64,000 bases of DNA from Lineus longissimus (taxonomy: Eukaryota; Nemertea; Pilidiophora; Heteronemertea; Lineidae). Shown in pieces: positions 1 through 11,239 of this stretch. A program made the position numbers and the translations under genes. The stretch is taken from contig NC_088310.1 of the NCBI RefSeq assembly GCF_910592395.1, forward strand, positions 15,509,501-15,573,500, in the 5' to 3' direction. The notes beneath the pieces are model-generated. The model was not told where the DNA came from and made no database searches. It saw nothing but the letters and a program-made list of their open reading frames with translations. Each line of letters opens with the position of its first letter. Position 1 is the stretch's first letter.

Positions 1-34
1 GCAGTTGGTTATGTTTGCCTTGTGATTTGAATTG

Positions 35-217
35 ATTGGAGCTCCAGAATCCCTTTTCGGGGAAGCTGTTTATCGAATACGGACTTTTCGGTTCGGAAAT
101 TATGATCGCCTGGCGTTGGTGCCGAATTGGAGCTCCAGAATCCCTTTTCGGGGAAGCTGTTTATTGAATCCAGACTTTTCGGTTCGGGAATTATGATCGC
201 CTGGCGTTGGTGTTGAA
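35..217. repeat. Tandem repeat, 91-bp unit, two copies
   Basis: The block beginning ATTGGAGCTCCAGAATCCC recurs 91 bases later with a few substitutions, followed by the same GGGGAAGCTGTTTAT and GATCGCCTGGCGTTGG stretches. I see no coding signal. From here to about 720 there is only A/T-rich unique sequence. Confidence 0.8.
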
Positions 218-724
218 TGTGTCGAATGGAGTCGTCGCTGCAGCTGTGAAACGCACACATATACGTATTCGAATCGGAACGCCTAAATTCCGTATTCTTA
301 TTGGGAACGGATAGCCTAATTCCGTATTCTCATAATTGCCTCTTAACCCTTTACACCTCTGTGTCGCCATATCTGAGCCCTTAATCTGAACTGGACATTT
401 TCTCAGTCATACTTGGAATTCATCTTTGGGACTGGACCTTTTTCTCAGTTACCCTGTGAACATTGCCGTGTGAACTTTGCCCTTGTGAACTGAAGGGACT
501 GAACTGAACATTGCTACATTTTGCTACACGAACTCTCATAACTAATATATGCTTTATTTCAGCAGCTGGCTATGTAAATATTGTACATAATTTTCTCTTA
601 TAATAAACTCTTTGTTATTTTGATATAGGTGTTCAGCTGTTTTTACAGAGAGGTACCAGTGCCTTAAAAGCCGCAACGTCACAGCCTCCTCACCACATTA
701 CACATTCACCTATGCCATCCTTCC

Positions 725-1410
725 ATGTACCAGATGAGACAAGTTTTCAATCGCTATCTCTTTGCCTTAGATATTGACAAAGCCATCGAACGTACAACAG
801 ACAGTTGCCACGTCTGCCCGCCTCTTCTCAACACCCCACATACTGTGATTGAGCAGACCACCAGACACCATCGGCGCATCATTCGCCAGCGATATCATAA
901 AAAAAAATCGTCAGGTCACCCTCATTCTGAGGGAATGCATCACATCATTCACCAAAGCATCACTCATCGACAATGCACGACATGACACCATCAGAGACGC
1001 CCTTATTTGCAAGACATGTGACATTCTTCCCCTAGACGGCCCCCCTGCAGTGATACGCGCGGATCTAGGCCCGGGATACAGACCATTAGTTGACGATCGA
1101 GGTCGGCCGTCCGAAAAACCTGAACAAAAATCCAGTCGCACAAAAGCAATTCAGGAACTGGAAAAGGAACTCCTAAAATTCGACCCAATAGTGGAACCAT
1201 GTCCGAAAAAACGCTTACACTGCCGGTGGCTAATCTTAACAGCCGCATTTGATCACGCGGATTATCTTCGAGCAAGATATGGTCACAATGTGACCAATTC
1301 ACTAACAAGCAAATAAACTTGTCTGATCACGATCTCATTATGAAACAGCACAGTGAGCGTGTAACAAACCATGTCTACAGCGAAAAGGCCAAAGCACCGT
1401 CTGTAACGGC
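725..1410 (+). pseudogene. LTR-retrotransposon integrase fragment, frameshifted
   Basis: Two or three overlapping plus-strand frames together resemble a retroelement integrase. The first part carries a zinc-binding-like CHVC segment (ALDIDKAIERTTDSCHVC). The next frame continues with a catalytic-core-like stretch containing DIIKKNRQVTLILRE and an acidic DLGPGYRPLVDD segment. The C-terminal part, around 1319-1410, sits in yet another frame. I place the frame changes near 850 and 1270. No RT, protease or LTR is visible nearby, so this is an isolated relic. The clade (Ty3-like or other) is uncertain. Confidence 0.6.
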
Positions 1411-1599
1411 CAATTTACATGTTTTGGAACTTGAGTCTTTTTTACCACAGTTTAAATTTTTCCCACCATGTTTAACTTTTCTTTTCCTGGTACCAAGTTT
1501 TGATTAACCTATTATTGCTGTGACCTAGGTTACTTGAGCCCTTGTTTTGGTAAGGAAGAACCCTTCCTGACCGCCTTCTCTGGTTTTAGTTTCTTCCTT

Positions 1600-2495
1600 T
1601 TTATGCCCCTGCCAATGCGTAAAGGATTGCGTAGACATTATGTTTTACCCATGTCCGTCAGCCGTCAGGCATCTGTAAACTTTTCGTTTCCGCTCATTTT
1701 AAGCAGAACGCTTTTAGCGGTAACCACGAAACTTTTTTTTGTGGGTTGACCTTTACTAAAGGAAGGTTCCTTTCGAAAATGGGCTCGTTCTGATTCTCCT
1801 TATGGCCTCCAGGGCGGCGTGCTTGAAATTGGTTTCCGTCAATTTCGAGGAGAACTGTTTGTCTGACCAAATTTATTTTTGGTATGTACGTTGGGGGTGA
1901 CTAGAGGAAGGTTCCTTTCGAAAACAGGCTCGTCCCAATACTCAATATGGCCACCAGTGCGGCGTGCTTGAAATCGGTTTCCGTCAATTTCGAGGAGAAC
2001 CGTTCGTCAGATCAAATTCATTTTGGTATGTACGTTGGGGGTGACTAGAGGAAGGTTCCTTTCGAAAACAGGCTCGTTTCAATTGTCAATATGGCCACCA
2101 GGGCGGTGTGCTTGAAATCAGTGTCCGTCAATTTCGAGGAGAATCGTTCGTCCGATCAAATTTATTTTTGGTGTTTGCATTGGGGGTGACTGGAAGAAGG
2201 TTCCTTTTGAAAACAGGCTTGTTCCGATTGTCAATATGGCCACCAGGCTGGCGTGCTTGAAATCGGTTTCCGTCAATTGCGAGAAGAACCATTATTCTGA
2301 TCAAATTCATTTTTATGCCCCCGCTAATTCGAAATGCATTGCAGAGGCATTATGTTTTACCGATGTCCATCCGTCCCGTCCGTGCATCCGTCTGTCTGTG
2401 CATCCATTAGCCATCTGTAAACTTTTCGTTTCCGCTCATTTTAATGAGAACGCTTTGAGTAATAACCATGTAACTTTTTATGTGGGTTGACGCTT
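1600..2495. repeat. Composite tandem repeat: four ~145-bp units between related caps
   Basis: Units starting AGGAAGGTTCCTTT begin near 1760, 1905 and 2049, with a diverged copy (AAGAAGG) at 2194, giving a 144-145-bp period. Each contains GGCGTGCTTGAAAT and GTCAATTTCGAGGAGAA or a close variant. The segments at 1600-1750 and 2313-2490 resemble each other (ATTATGTTTTACC, GTAAACTTTTCGTTTCCGCT) and flank the array like caps. Short ORFs across it are incidental. Confidence 0.8.
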
Positions 2496-2510
2496 ACTAG
2501 TTGAAGGTTC

Positions 2511-2536
2511 CTGCTGCTGCTGCTGCTGCTGCTACT
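2511..2536. repeat. (CTG)n microsatellite
   Basis: A short CTG-type trinucleotide run (CTGCTGCTGCTG...) immediately follows the composite tandem repeat. Sequence from here to about 2960 is unique, with no gene I can support. Confidence 0.8.
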
Positions 2537-2965
2537 ACTGGCTGTTCCACACATTGGTAAGTTATTACTGCAAATTTTCATTATGATATCATACTTATTT
2601 TGGGTAATATAGAATGTGGTGTGGAGGGAATAGACCCGGATGTAATGGTAATGGCGGCTGCGTTCAAATTTCGCTCCAGCAGACGAGTTATAAACTAAGG
2701 AAAAACTCATGTTTAAAGAAAAGTATTTTCCCTAAAGGAAAATACAACAAATTAGCTAGTGTTATACATCAATTGTGAACTATTGGTTTACAGGTTTTAT
2801 TCCTGTAAACGCAAGAATTATAGTATATGTTCAGGGTACCCCCTCAAATATTGACTAATACACTAGGAACAGTGAACATACCTACATACGCATATGTATG
2901 TACATGTAGTCGATAATCAAGAAATCGGTCATAATCCTTAAGTCGTCACGCTTGAACAGCTAATA

Positions 2966-3465
2966 ATGTCATCAGAGGATCAGCCAAAACCACAACCAGG
3001 AACCCCAGCTAATCAAGCTATGTCGCAGACCACAATCAATCGGTTTATAACTCCTGGTAAAAACCCGAACCACAACCCGGAAAATGACTCCAACAAAAGA
3101 AAACAGGCGGAATTAACTCCTGAGCAAGGGATCAGCCCGGATTCCAAAATGTCAAAACTAGGCGAAGAAAATGACGTAGATGGCGCCGGTGTCGACACTG
3201 GAGATGAGACGCAAAGAGAGAGGGATGAATACCACGGAACGAAATCGATAGAAAATCCACTGCTAGCCTACGCATTGTTTGGTCTACAGTCGGGGACCAC
3301 AGAAAATGTAAAGAGGGCCGTCCTCGGCTATTTCACTAGTCAACAGATATTAACAGCCAAAAATGCTTTGTGAGAAAGTTGTAGTGACACCTTAGTGGAA
3401 AAGGTTACTCGCAAAAGCACGAAAGTTTGGTCAGAGACGGAGGCTAATCTTACGGACAGTATTCA
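2966..3465 (+). pseudogene. Non-LTR retrotransposon ORF1, 5' part
   Basis: The reading frame opens with a polar, proline-rich N-terminus, a Lys-rich patch (NKRKQAEL) and a helical segment ending YFTSQQILTAKNAL. This resembles the N-terminal region of CR1-like ORF1 proteins. A TGA follows AKNAL, but the same frame continues with similar character to about 3463. There it runs directly into a dispersed repeat. The remaining ORF1 and the endonuclease probably correspond to 7084-8500, so the element appears split by nested insertions. The link between the two halves is inference. Confidence 0.5.
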
Positions 3466-4243
3466 GCCAAAATTCGGTGTGAGAGATTATCTGATGTAGG
3501 GGGTTACATGTACCAACTTTCAAGTTCATAGCTTCAGCAGTTAAGAAACGTGCCATAGTTACACTCAAATGGCCAATTAACGCCATATGACCTCTGTGAC
3601 CTTGAAAAGTACGTCAAATTGAAAACCCGTAAGATATGTGATGTATTCTTCATAAGAGTACGTACCATAAAAATTTTATCGAAAACAAGTCACTTATAAG
3701 CGAGATATCACACTTCTTAGATATCCACTTTTGGCCCCCTGGTGGCAAAGTTGAGATTCAGATCAAACTGAAATTCAGCACCAGAGGCTATGTTATATAG
3801 AGGGTTATATGTACCAAGTTTCAAGTTCATAGCTTTAGTGGTTAAGAAACGTGCCATAGTTTACACTCTAACGTCCAATTTACGCCATATGACCTCTGTG
3901 ACCTTGAAAAGTAGGTCAAATTAAAAACCTGTACCTACAACAAAAGTTTCATCGAAAACAATTCACTAAATAGCGAGATATCACACTTTTTAGATATCGA
4001 CATTTTGCCCCCTGGTGGCCAAGTTGAGAATCAGATCGGACCGAAATTCAGTGTCAGAGGTCACCTGACCTAGGGGGTGATGTGTACAAAGTTTCAAGTT
4101 CATAGCCCTAGCGGTTAAGAAACGTGCCACTGTTTCTGAAACAGGATACGACGGACGACGACGACGACGAAGCCACCGCCGACGCCGCCACCGCCGACGG
4201 ACACAGCGCTATCGTATAGACTCCCCTTACGGTGAGCAAATAA
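3465..4243. repeat. Dispersed repeat with ~280-bp internal units and a GAC-rich end
   Basis: Two diverged units share AGTTCATAGC, AAGAAACGTGCCA, a CCATATGACCTCTGTGACCTTG-like block and a CCCCCTGGTGGC anchor. The anchors lie near 3735 and 4012. The repeat ends in a GACGAC-rich stretch and then CTCCCCTTACGGTGAGC. The same units and the same type of end occur at 30678-33488, so this is one family. Confidence 0.75.
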
Positions 4244-4917
4244 GTCGCATGGAGATGACAGTTGTTGAAAATGCTAGTGCGATTCAAGAAATAGAATCTG
4301 AATCTGAACTAGTAACAAGAGGCCCAAGGGCCTGGCGCTCAGCTGAGTTGTTGCTGCGTTGTTCGTATATATTACATTACTCGTCAAACTCTACTAAACT
4401 AAGGACTCAAAGCCTAAGGATATTAGCTTCTGGATGTGTAACAGTGAATTACGGAAGACTGGCGCAATCTACTTCAAGCAAGCTCCACCCTTGCAATGTG
4501 TGCGCAAACAGATAACCTAACCTATATTGGACTATCAATTCTACACACAGCAACATGATTCATCCTCAGCTGTTGCCATGATGATGATGATGATCCTTTT
4601 CGCAAATTGGTCGTCTTCTGTCTTTCTTCCATACTTTAGTGCCACCGGATGTAGTCTGCCCTTGTGGAGGGAGCCTTTCAGCACAGGACACAAGAATCCA
4701 TGCGAATTGAATCACATGGAGAGACTAGCCCAATCACCCGCTTTTGGCTGGGTAGAAATGGGTAAATCTCGCAGACTGGACCTTAAACTCTACTGCCGAC
4801 GTGTGAGGCCGGTCTGACAGATGAGCAAGTAGGGTCCACCTAATGCAGAAGGCACCAGTTTCCCTAACTAAAAGGGTAACATTAACAAAATGCTCTACCC
4901 AACTCTATTATTGCCTA

Positions 4918-5636
4918 CACTAGTAAAATATCAGCAACATTTTTACAACATTTCCAGTTGCAACAAATGTTGCAAAAATGTTGCGTAGTGTGTACAGAGC
5001 AAAACGCGTCTTACATTTACAACATGTTGTAAAATTGTTGTAAAATTGTTGCAAATTAAATGCAATGCAATTCTTTGTTGCATGTTGTAAAAATGTTGCA
5101 AACTCTTCAGCCAATCAGAAATAGGATTTGCGTCATGTGATCTACCTGAGGTCATGTGACTTGAACAAGAAGCAGGTATAGCAACTCTCAAGTGAGTGTC
5201 TTGCTTCGTAGGGTGATGAAACCTTTTCTAGAAGTTTCATCCATTTGCAGGAAGTTTTTGTATGACGGCTTGTCAGTCAGCCGCAACTCCTTTAACAGGC
5301 AGTGGTATGCCCCATGATCCACCCTCATTTTGATCCAGGGCCTGGTCCATATTCTCTTTGGTTATTTCACCGCCTCTTCCGTCTCTCAACAATGACAGCT
5401 AAAATTGCTGCAGAAGCACTCAAAACACATCTTCTCTCCTTGGAATCATCCATTTTCCCTCCAAAATACCTATTTCCCTTTGTTCCCACTAAAAAGTTTG
5501 CAACAATTTACCAACATGTTGTAAAAATGTTGCTAATTTGTTGCAATTTTGTTGCTAGTGTACACAGGGCCTTGAAGGGCTTGTTGCAATATTGTTGTAA
5601 AAATGTTGGTAAAATGTTGCTAATATTTTACTAGTG
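4918..5636. mobile_element. MITE, 719 bp, TA target duplication
   Basis: The terminal inverted repeats begin CACTAGTAAAATAT at both ends. The first 23 bases differ at one position, and the element is flanked by TA at 4916-4917 and 5637-5638. The subterminal regions are full of TTGTTGCAA- and AACATGTT-type palindromes on both sides. There is no transposase. TA duplication suggests mobilisation by a Tc1/mariner-type transposase, which is inference from the target site. Confidence 0.8.
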
Positions 5637-6983
5637 TACACCCTGCTTAAGTCAAGTGAAACTCTTACAAACCTTAGCAGAATGCCACCATTGAAATGTT
5701 GATAGCAAGTAAAAACTTTAAACAGATAGACTTGATTTTTTTAACCAACTGCCACATGCGGTTTTCTTTATTTAATCGATTTTGAGGTAAGTATTACAGA
5801 ATGAAATACTTGAATACTAAAATTGACTGGCTCTTCTGATGATTGCACTGGTGAACACCGAAGTCGATGGGATGTGCAAAGTCATAGCTCGATCCTCTCT
5901 CTTGGTCATCTGTGATGTGGTCACCAAATATGTTCAAATGCAGCTGCAGTAGTGCAGATCATTCCTGCAAAACATGATGAGGAGATAACATTTTAATTTT
6001 GATAGATAGCTAAGCTAGCCAAGTTTTATATCAAATACAAGGCCAACAACAACTGATAAGGCGCTAGGGCCGAATGATCAAGGAAGTTCATTGAGAATGA
6101 ATTGTGATAAGAGTGATGAATCGGCCCCGTTTGAAGCATTGTGCTATGTACAGTGTGCATGTGTCAGTGTGTATCAGCTATCGCATTTATTGTTTGTTGA
6201 CATTTCAAATCGCCGGAGTCGATCCTCAATTACACTGTTTATGTACATTGGCAACCTTACCCGATGATATCAGAACGATGTTTATTATTGTCTTGTTTAT
6301 TCACATTAGTTCTGCTATGTGACAAGAGTTATTTGTTGAGTAATCCATGATTTAAAGCCGGACTTTGACATCGTTTCTCAGACCAAGCTGCATTTCGCAG
6401 ATCGTTTTTCAACGATCCTCGACGAACTATTTCAAATTAATCACATCCAAATAAACAATCCAAGCCTTCCCTAATGTCATCAACATGCAATAACACAAGC
6501 AGCCAAATATTATCGCCTATGAAATTGTGCATTTAATGAGAACTAACCTCCGAATTGACAGAACGCGATCTATTCCATAGCATGGTCTCCTTACGTCTGA
6601 ACTGCGCAGACTCCGAGACGTGACGTTCGCTGCACGTGAGATAACTCGCGCGAAATTTAAAATGCTCTTCTTTGGGGGTGCTCACTAAATTGCGCCAGTA
6701 ACACCACCTGGTGGGAAATTCATGAACCGCGCCTATTGGTAATGAAAGAGAAAGCTTTGCTCTATAAGATAAGATTTGATTCATGATCCCCAACTTAAAG
6801 AATTAGGAGAAATCAGCTGCTGGAAAGGTTTTTGGAAAATTTCGCTCGGTGCCACCTAGTGGCCAAACCGCTCATCCTGCCGGACCTATATTTGGTCTAT
6901 TCAGGAGTCCTGAAGGGTCTCAACGCCTCAGAGGGAAAATCTATCGCCTATCCGCCATAGTTTTGAAACGTGCCTGTTTAACG

Positions 6984-7026
<43 letters not shown>
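6984..7026. repeat. (GACA)n microsatellite
   Basis: About ten copies of the tetranucleotide GACA run together near the right end of the dispersed repeat. Confidence 0.95.
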
Positions 7027-7083
7027 GGACATTCATTCTACCATTTACTCATATGAATAGCTCAGCTTGTCAGCTGAGCTAAA

Positions 7084-8500
7084 AAGTACGCAAAAACCAA
7101 ACATTCCCAGTGTCTCTCAACAGGCGGTTGAGGACAGCCAGAGATCATGTAATTCGAATAACGTAGCTCCCGCTGGGGGTTGGAATGACATTACTGTTCA
7201 TGTTTGGAATGATGACGCCTGGCCTAAAACAGGCCAGTCGGATGAACAAGTCAACAAAACTGAAAGTTTCGCGGACATTGTTGTGAAACATGGTTCTATT
7301 TATTCCGATTCCTCATTTAACCGAGGTAAAGGAGGTTCAAGGGGGCGTCGTGGCGGCAGGGGGGCTCTTACCACTTGCGGTAAATCAAACTTCCTGCAAC
7401 CCCCTCAGGTGTTTAGTTAGGTGGCAGTTACAAATCGCTAGATTCCATTGCAAGTTCTCATTCTGAAGGATTCAAACTGACTAATCATGAGTTAAAGCAG
7501 CAAAAAAATAGAGAACGGCAACGAAGGCGTGTGATAATGGGCAAGTCACAAGTCAATGACTTTCAAGTGAAAGGTGCCCCTGAGCCCAACAGGGATTTGT
7601 TCATTGCACGGCTTGATAACTCAACAACCGATAAGAACCTAAGAAATTTCATCAAGAACAATGTGATCTCAGTTCGCAAACTTAAGTGTGTTTCACACGC
7701 AGATGCAAATTTCAAATCGTATCGCCGGACAGTTCCTAAATCAGAATTTTCGGGTTTATTCAATGAGGAAATATGGCCTAGTGGTGTGTCCGTGAGAAAA
7801 TAATGTCGTTCCCCGAGGGGAAACTGAATAGATGGAGAAACAATGACCACAAAGTTGTATCAGTTCTATCCAATTCTTATTTGTACAAAGGCTTGTGTGT
7901 GTTTTGCTTCGTACAATAGCAATGGACTTGGTGCCGGACGGATTATTTACATTAAAGAAACATTTTAAGCGTGTGACATTTTGTTCCTTCAGGAACACTG
8001 GTTGTTTGACACACAATTTGAGAAATTAACTCGAGACATAGGTGGTGTAAACATTTATGGTCAATCAGCCATGAACCAAAATGTGTCAGTTAAGGGTCGA
8101 CAGTATGGAGGGACGGCAATCGTGCTGAAGTCGGGCCTACGAGCTAAAATGGAGCCGATCGATTGGGATTCCAAGTGTGTCAGTGCATGTAAAATTTATC
8201 ATGATGCACTTGATTCAGAAATACTCCTTATAAACGTATACATGCCAACCGATGGTGGAAACGCAGAAAATACAGAAGAATATAATAGAAGGGCTCTCCA
8301 CGAAATTTCGGCGTTGTTGGAAGCAAGAGCCGATCAGTTTGTAGTTGTTGGTGGCGATTTAAACACTGATTTCAGCAGGGTAGCGTCTCCTCATACTGTC
8401 GAATTGAAGCGTTTTATGCAAAAAGAGAATATTTTTTGTGGCACAATGAGTCCAGACTCTACGGTTGATTACACATTCGAGAGCAAAATAAATGGGTCAA
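7084..8500 (+). pseudogene. Non-LTR retrotransposon: ORF1 3' part and AP-endonuclease domain of ORF2
   Basis: The first frame (to ~7420) ends in an RGG-rich basic tail (RGKGGSRGRRGGRG). A second frame (7531-7803) has the ORF1-type segment RLDNSTTDKNLRNFIKNN and a WPSGVSVRK ending. A third (7981 to ~8500) is an exonuclease-endonuclease-phosphatase domain, with LQEHW near its start, then VNVYMP-like and VVVGGDLNTD motifs. The domain stops at about 8500 before its end. No reverse transcriptase is present, so the copy is 3'-truncated and frameshifted. CR1-like affinity is probable but not proven. Confidence 0.65.
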
Positions 8501-8504
8501 CTTG

Positions 8505-8547
8505 GAATCCTGGAATCTTGGAATCTTGGAATCCTGGAATCCTGGAT
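8505..8547. repeat. GGAATCCT/GGAATCTT microsatellite
   Basis: About five near-copies of an 8-9-base unit (GGAATCCT or GGAATCTT) follow directly after the truncated endonuclease. Confidence 0.85.
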
Positions 8548-8809
8548 CGGACAAATAGCGAAGAAAAGTCTCCATCCTTTCCTTGTTTGTCAGACTTCCA
8601 CCCCGCGTTTCTGGAGAATCCGGCAAAAAGTGAGAGGCTAACCACTCCACGTTCACCTCGTCGAATCTGTAAAATGTTCGATATGTTCCAGGCCGACATG
8701 TCTTCCGATTCATGTACAACTTTTCAGCGCGCACGTGCATAAACGCAGCCATCACGATTGATACTGACCACTTGCTTCAAATCTCAAGCCACCTCAGGGG
8801 CTACCTTGA

Positions 8810-9035
8810 AAATTCGAAGCATATACTACAAAGTAAAAGGTTTGTGCTACACTTTATTAATATGGTTCCAAGCATTTGCTTCATTTTTGAAGCAAAAGGT
8901 TATTGCTTAAAAGCACTTGCTTCTACTGGTAGCACATGCTTCATTTTTCAAAGCATTTGCTTGGTTTTATTCATACCGTAGCAAGCATTTGCTTGAAAAT
9001 TGGTAGTAAAAGCAATTGCTAGTTTTTATTCATAT
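8810..9035. repeat. Cluster of AAGCATTTGCTT-type palindromes
   Basis: Roughly ten short palindromic variants of AAGCA-N-TGCTT occur in 200 bases, with TTCATTTTT and TTTATTCATA spacers. The density resembles the subterminal part of a MITE, but I could not define a target duplication. Confidence 0.5.
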
Positions 9036-9042
9036 GGCCCAT

Positions 9043-9330
9043 TGACTCTGCATAGAGACTGCTCATCCTAGCTAAAATTAAGACGCGAATTGCCTCGACT
9101 CGTCGCCACATTTTAGGGGTCCCGCCTCCTCAATGTCCGCTTAGCTCCAAAGCAACGAGGTCTGTCCTCTTCGCCTCGCATGGTGGCCGGGTTCGTATAG
9201 CCCGGGAAGAGCAGGACAGGACAACTCTCCGATCCACCATCGGGAAAGTCTGTTCGGGGCAAAAAGCCTACTGAAGCATTCTGTTGCTATAACTGGGATG
9301 TTATCAGTGTCTAGGCAATCCTTGTCATTG
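9043..9330. repeat. First copy of a 288-bp tandem unit inside the left inverted repeat
   Basis: The block CATTGACTCTGCATAGAGAC to GGACAGGACAACTCTC recurs 288 bases downstream. It is followed by a spacer (CTGTTCGGGGC ... GTCTAGGCAATCCTTGT) that also appears, inverted, at 28890-28972. Confidence 0.8.
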
Positions 9331-9618
9331 ACTCTGCATAGAGACTGCTCATCCTAGCTAAAATTATGACGCTAATTGCCTCGACTCGTCGCCACATTTT
9401 AGGGGTCCCGTCTCCTCAATGTCCGTTTAGCTCCAAAGCAACGAGGTCTGTCCTCTTCGCCTTGAATGGTGGCCGGGTTTGTATAGCGCGGGAAGAGGAG
9501 GACAGGACAACTCTCTTGCGCCACCCTTTTCTTGATGGAAGGGTGGATATTTTGACATGCACATGAAGAAAGAATAACTCATATACGACGTATTTGTGAT
9601 ATGAAAAAACACTTTTGT
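9235..9618. repeat. Left inverted repeat (candidate TIR of Polinton A)
   Basis: This segment matches 28588-28972 in inverse orientation along its whole length, with scattered substitutions. The pair encloses every gene of the degraded Polinton-like element. Whether these are true terminal repeats or two copies of an unrelated repeat is undecided. No 6-bp target duplication could be identified. Confidence 0.65.
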
Positions 9619-10699
9619 TGTCTTTTCACATCGTTTTGTTAGATTTTTCTTCATGCATAACATTTTTATACGGTTAAAGACCCAGGCGCGTCCGACCTTG
9701 TGACAAAAATGCAGTTTTAGACATGCTTGTGCATTTTTATTCTATTTCCCTGATTGGGTTTTTGATGACGACAACACATGTACATTGTATGTGTGCCCGG
9801 GCTGAGAGTTTGCTTGGCTCACTTTATAGAGGAATACATCTTATTCTTAATGCTCTTGGTCTACGTGCATGTTCACCGCTCGAGTATACGCGTTTTATTT
9901 TTATAAACACCCTATAGAATGCTTAATATATTCCGATTCTAAAATCAACACTCAATGGAAGATGCCTGCCTTACATGGCGCATTTTGCTATGTTTTTCGG
10001 GAGAAGCTCACCCGTAATGAAAATAGTTGTCTTAAGTTGGTTATGCTTATAATATGAAGTTGGTCGGCATTTTCCATTGATCTTTGTTATACAAGAGTAT
10101 ACCTTTCTTATGAAGGTCTATAAGAGTATACAATGGCCTATATATATTTGCATTCAATATTTTTGTGTTGAATAAGCACCATCATAATGAAACTGATGAT
10201 GAAGCTACTGTTATTCTGAGTCTAGAATGCAGCAATGAAGGATGTCTGATGCGGCGTTGCTTTTTCCTAATACGCTCTGATGTTTTGCGGGAACAATCTC
10301 CCGATCTTTAGCGCGACAGTTTTAGCGTCTGATCGACTGCATCCTTCACAACAGCAAAGGTAAGAAACATTTCATTTTCTTCATTGGTCTTACTCTTTTG
10401 ACATTTACATAAGTTGCATAGTAAGCAATGAAACCTATATCGGGGTTTCAGATGAGCTCTAAATAAACCATTAAAAACCACACGCGTGCAACTATCTAAT
10501 TCATTAATTTCTTTTTTTAGGAAATTGCTAATCAGTTTGTCAGAAAAAAAAAATAAAAAATTACTCAATTTAAAAATCTATACTTGCTCGCGTATGGTCT
10601 TTACATGCATTCAGCCAACAAGTTCTACAAATAATATTCATTTTACAAGAAGAGATACACATTATTAATGGATACATGATGCGCTTGTTATATATGCTG
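9619..10699. other. No gene recognised
   Basis: A/T-rich sequence between the left inverted repeat and the protease gene. It contains only short, compositionally random ORFs. A long A run with a few other bases lies near 10542-10560. Confidence 0.6.
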
Positions 10700-11239
10700 T
10701 CAGTCTGCCCCATACAATATCTCTTTTAAGCTTTTTGCGATGTGGAAATGGAGGAAACTGGAATCGAACACTGGTTTATGATCAGCGGCAAATGTTTTTC
10801 TCACAAAATTGTTCACTATTTCATCGTTTTCGTTCGAACGATTCTTATCAAAACTGTTCACTATATCTCGCATGGTGTGGCTTCTACATTTTTGGAAAAT
10901 ATAGTAAATAACGTGTTGTCCACAAACTGTACTGAGTGGGTTTTGGATCATGCGTGTATTTCGCCTGTAATGTTTTCTTGTGCCTAGAAAATCGTAGAAT
11001 GTTGATACAGCTGGCAAAAAGCCGTACGGATCATAATATTCGGGTATTTGATTTGGAGAAAAGTAAAAGCCAATCCAATGTTTGCCTGGACCGGAAGCGA
11101 TGTCCGTATTCAAAACGTATGCACATGGTTTTCCGTCTCTTGGCTCCAACGGCTGTGTATCAGCCGCGCAAACTTCAACGAAGGTTGTTCGTGTTTCCAA
11201 ATGTCGTTTGAGAAGACAATCGATTTCCTTATTATTCAT
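10700..11239 (-). CDS. Adenain-like cysteine protease (Polinton A)
   Basis: A 179-residue protein of the adenovirus-protease/Ulp1-like family, which in Polintons and adenoviruses matures virion proteins. With the Met at 11239 as start, the triad candidates are His54 (GKHWIGFYF), Asp70 (EYYDPYGF) and Cys106 (STVCGQHVIYY), in family order and spacing. The frame stays open upstream and encodes the last ~28 residues of the capsid protein, so the start is chosen by where the protease fold begins. It lies directly after the major capsid gene. It is the least damaged gene of the element and may still encode a complete protein. Confidence 0.85.
   Translation of the reverse strand: MNNKEIDCLLKRHLETRTTFVEVCAADTQPLEPRDGKPCAYVLNTDIASGPGKHWIGFYFSPNQIPEYYDPYGFLPAVSTFYDFLGTRKHYRRNTRMIQNPLSTVCGQHVIYYIFQKCRSHTMRDIVNSFDKNRSNENDEIVNNFVRKTFAADHKPVFDSSFLHFHIAKSLKEILYGAD

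Larger units (their letters stand above)
4315..7083. repeat. Long dispersed repeat, possible single element interrupted by a MITE
   Basis: The left edge carries the palindrome GGCCCAAGGGCC followed by GCTCAGCTGAG. The right edge carries a CAGCTTGTCAGCTG-like hairpin followed by GAGCTAAAAA. The left palindrome also begins the repeat at 30678. The right end contains GCCACCTAGTGGCC and a GACA microsatellite. I infer one ~2.8-kb non-autonomous element containing the MITE at 4918. No credible gene is visible inside. Confidence 0.4.

Noticed and set aside
9723-10057. Small ORFs left of the protease as Polinton A genes
   Set aside because: No motif, overlapping frames and A/T-rich composition.
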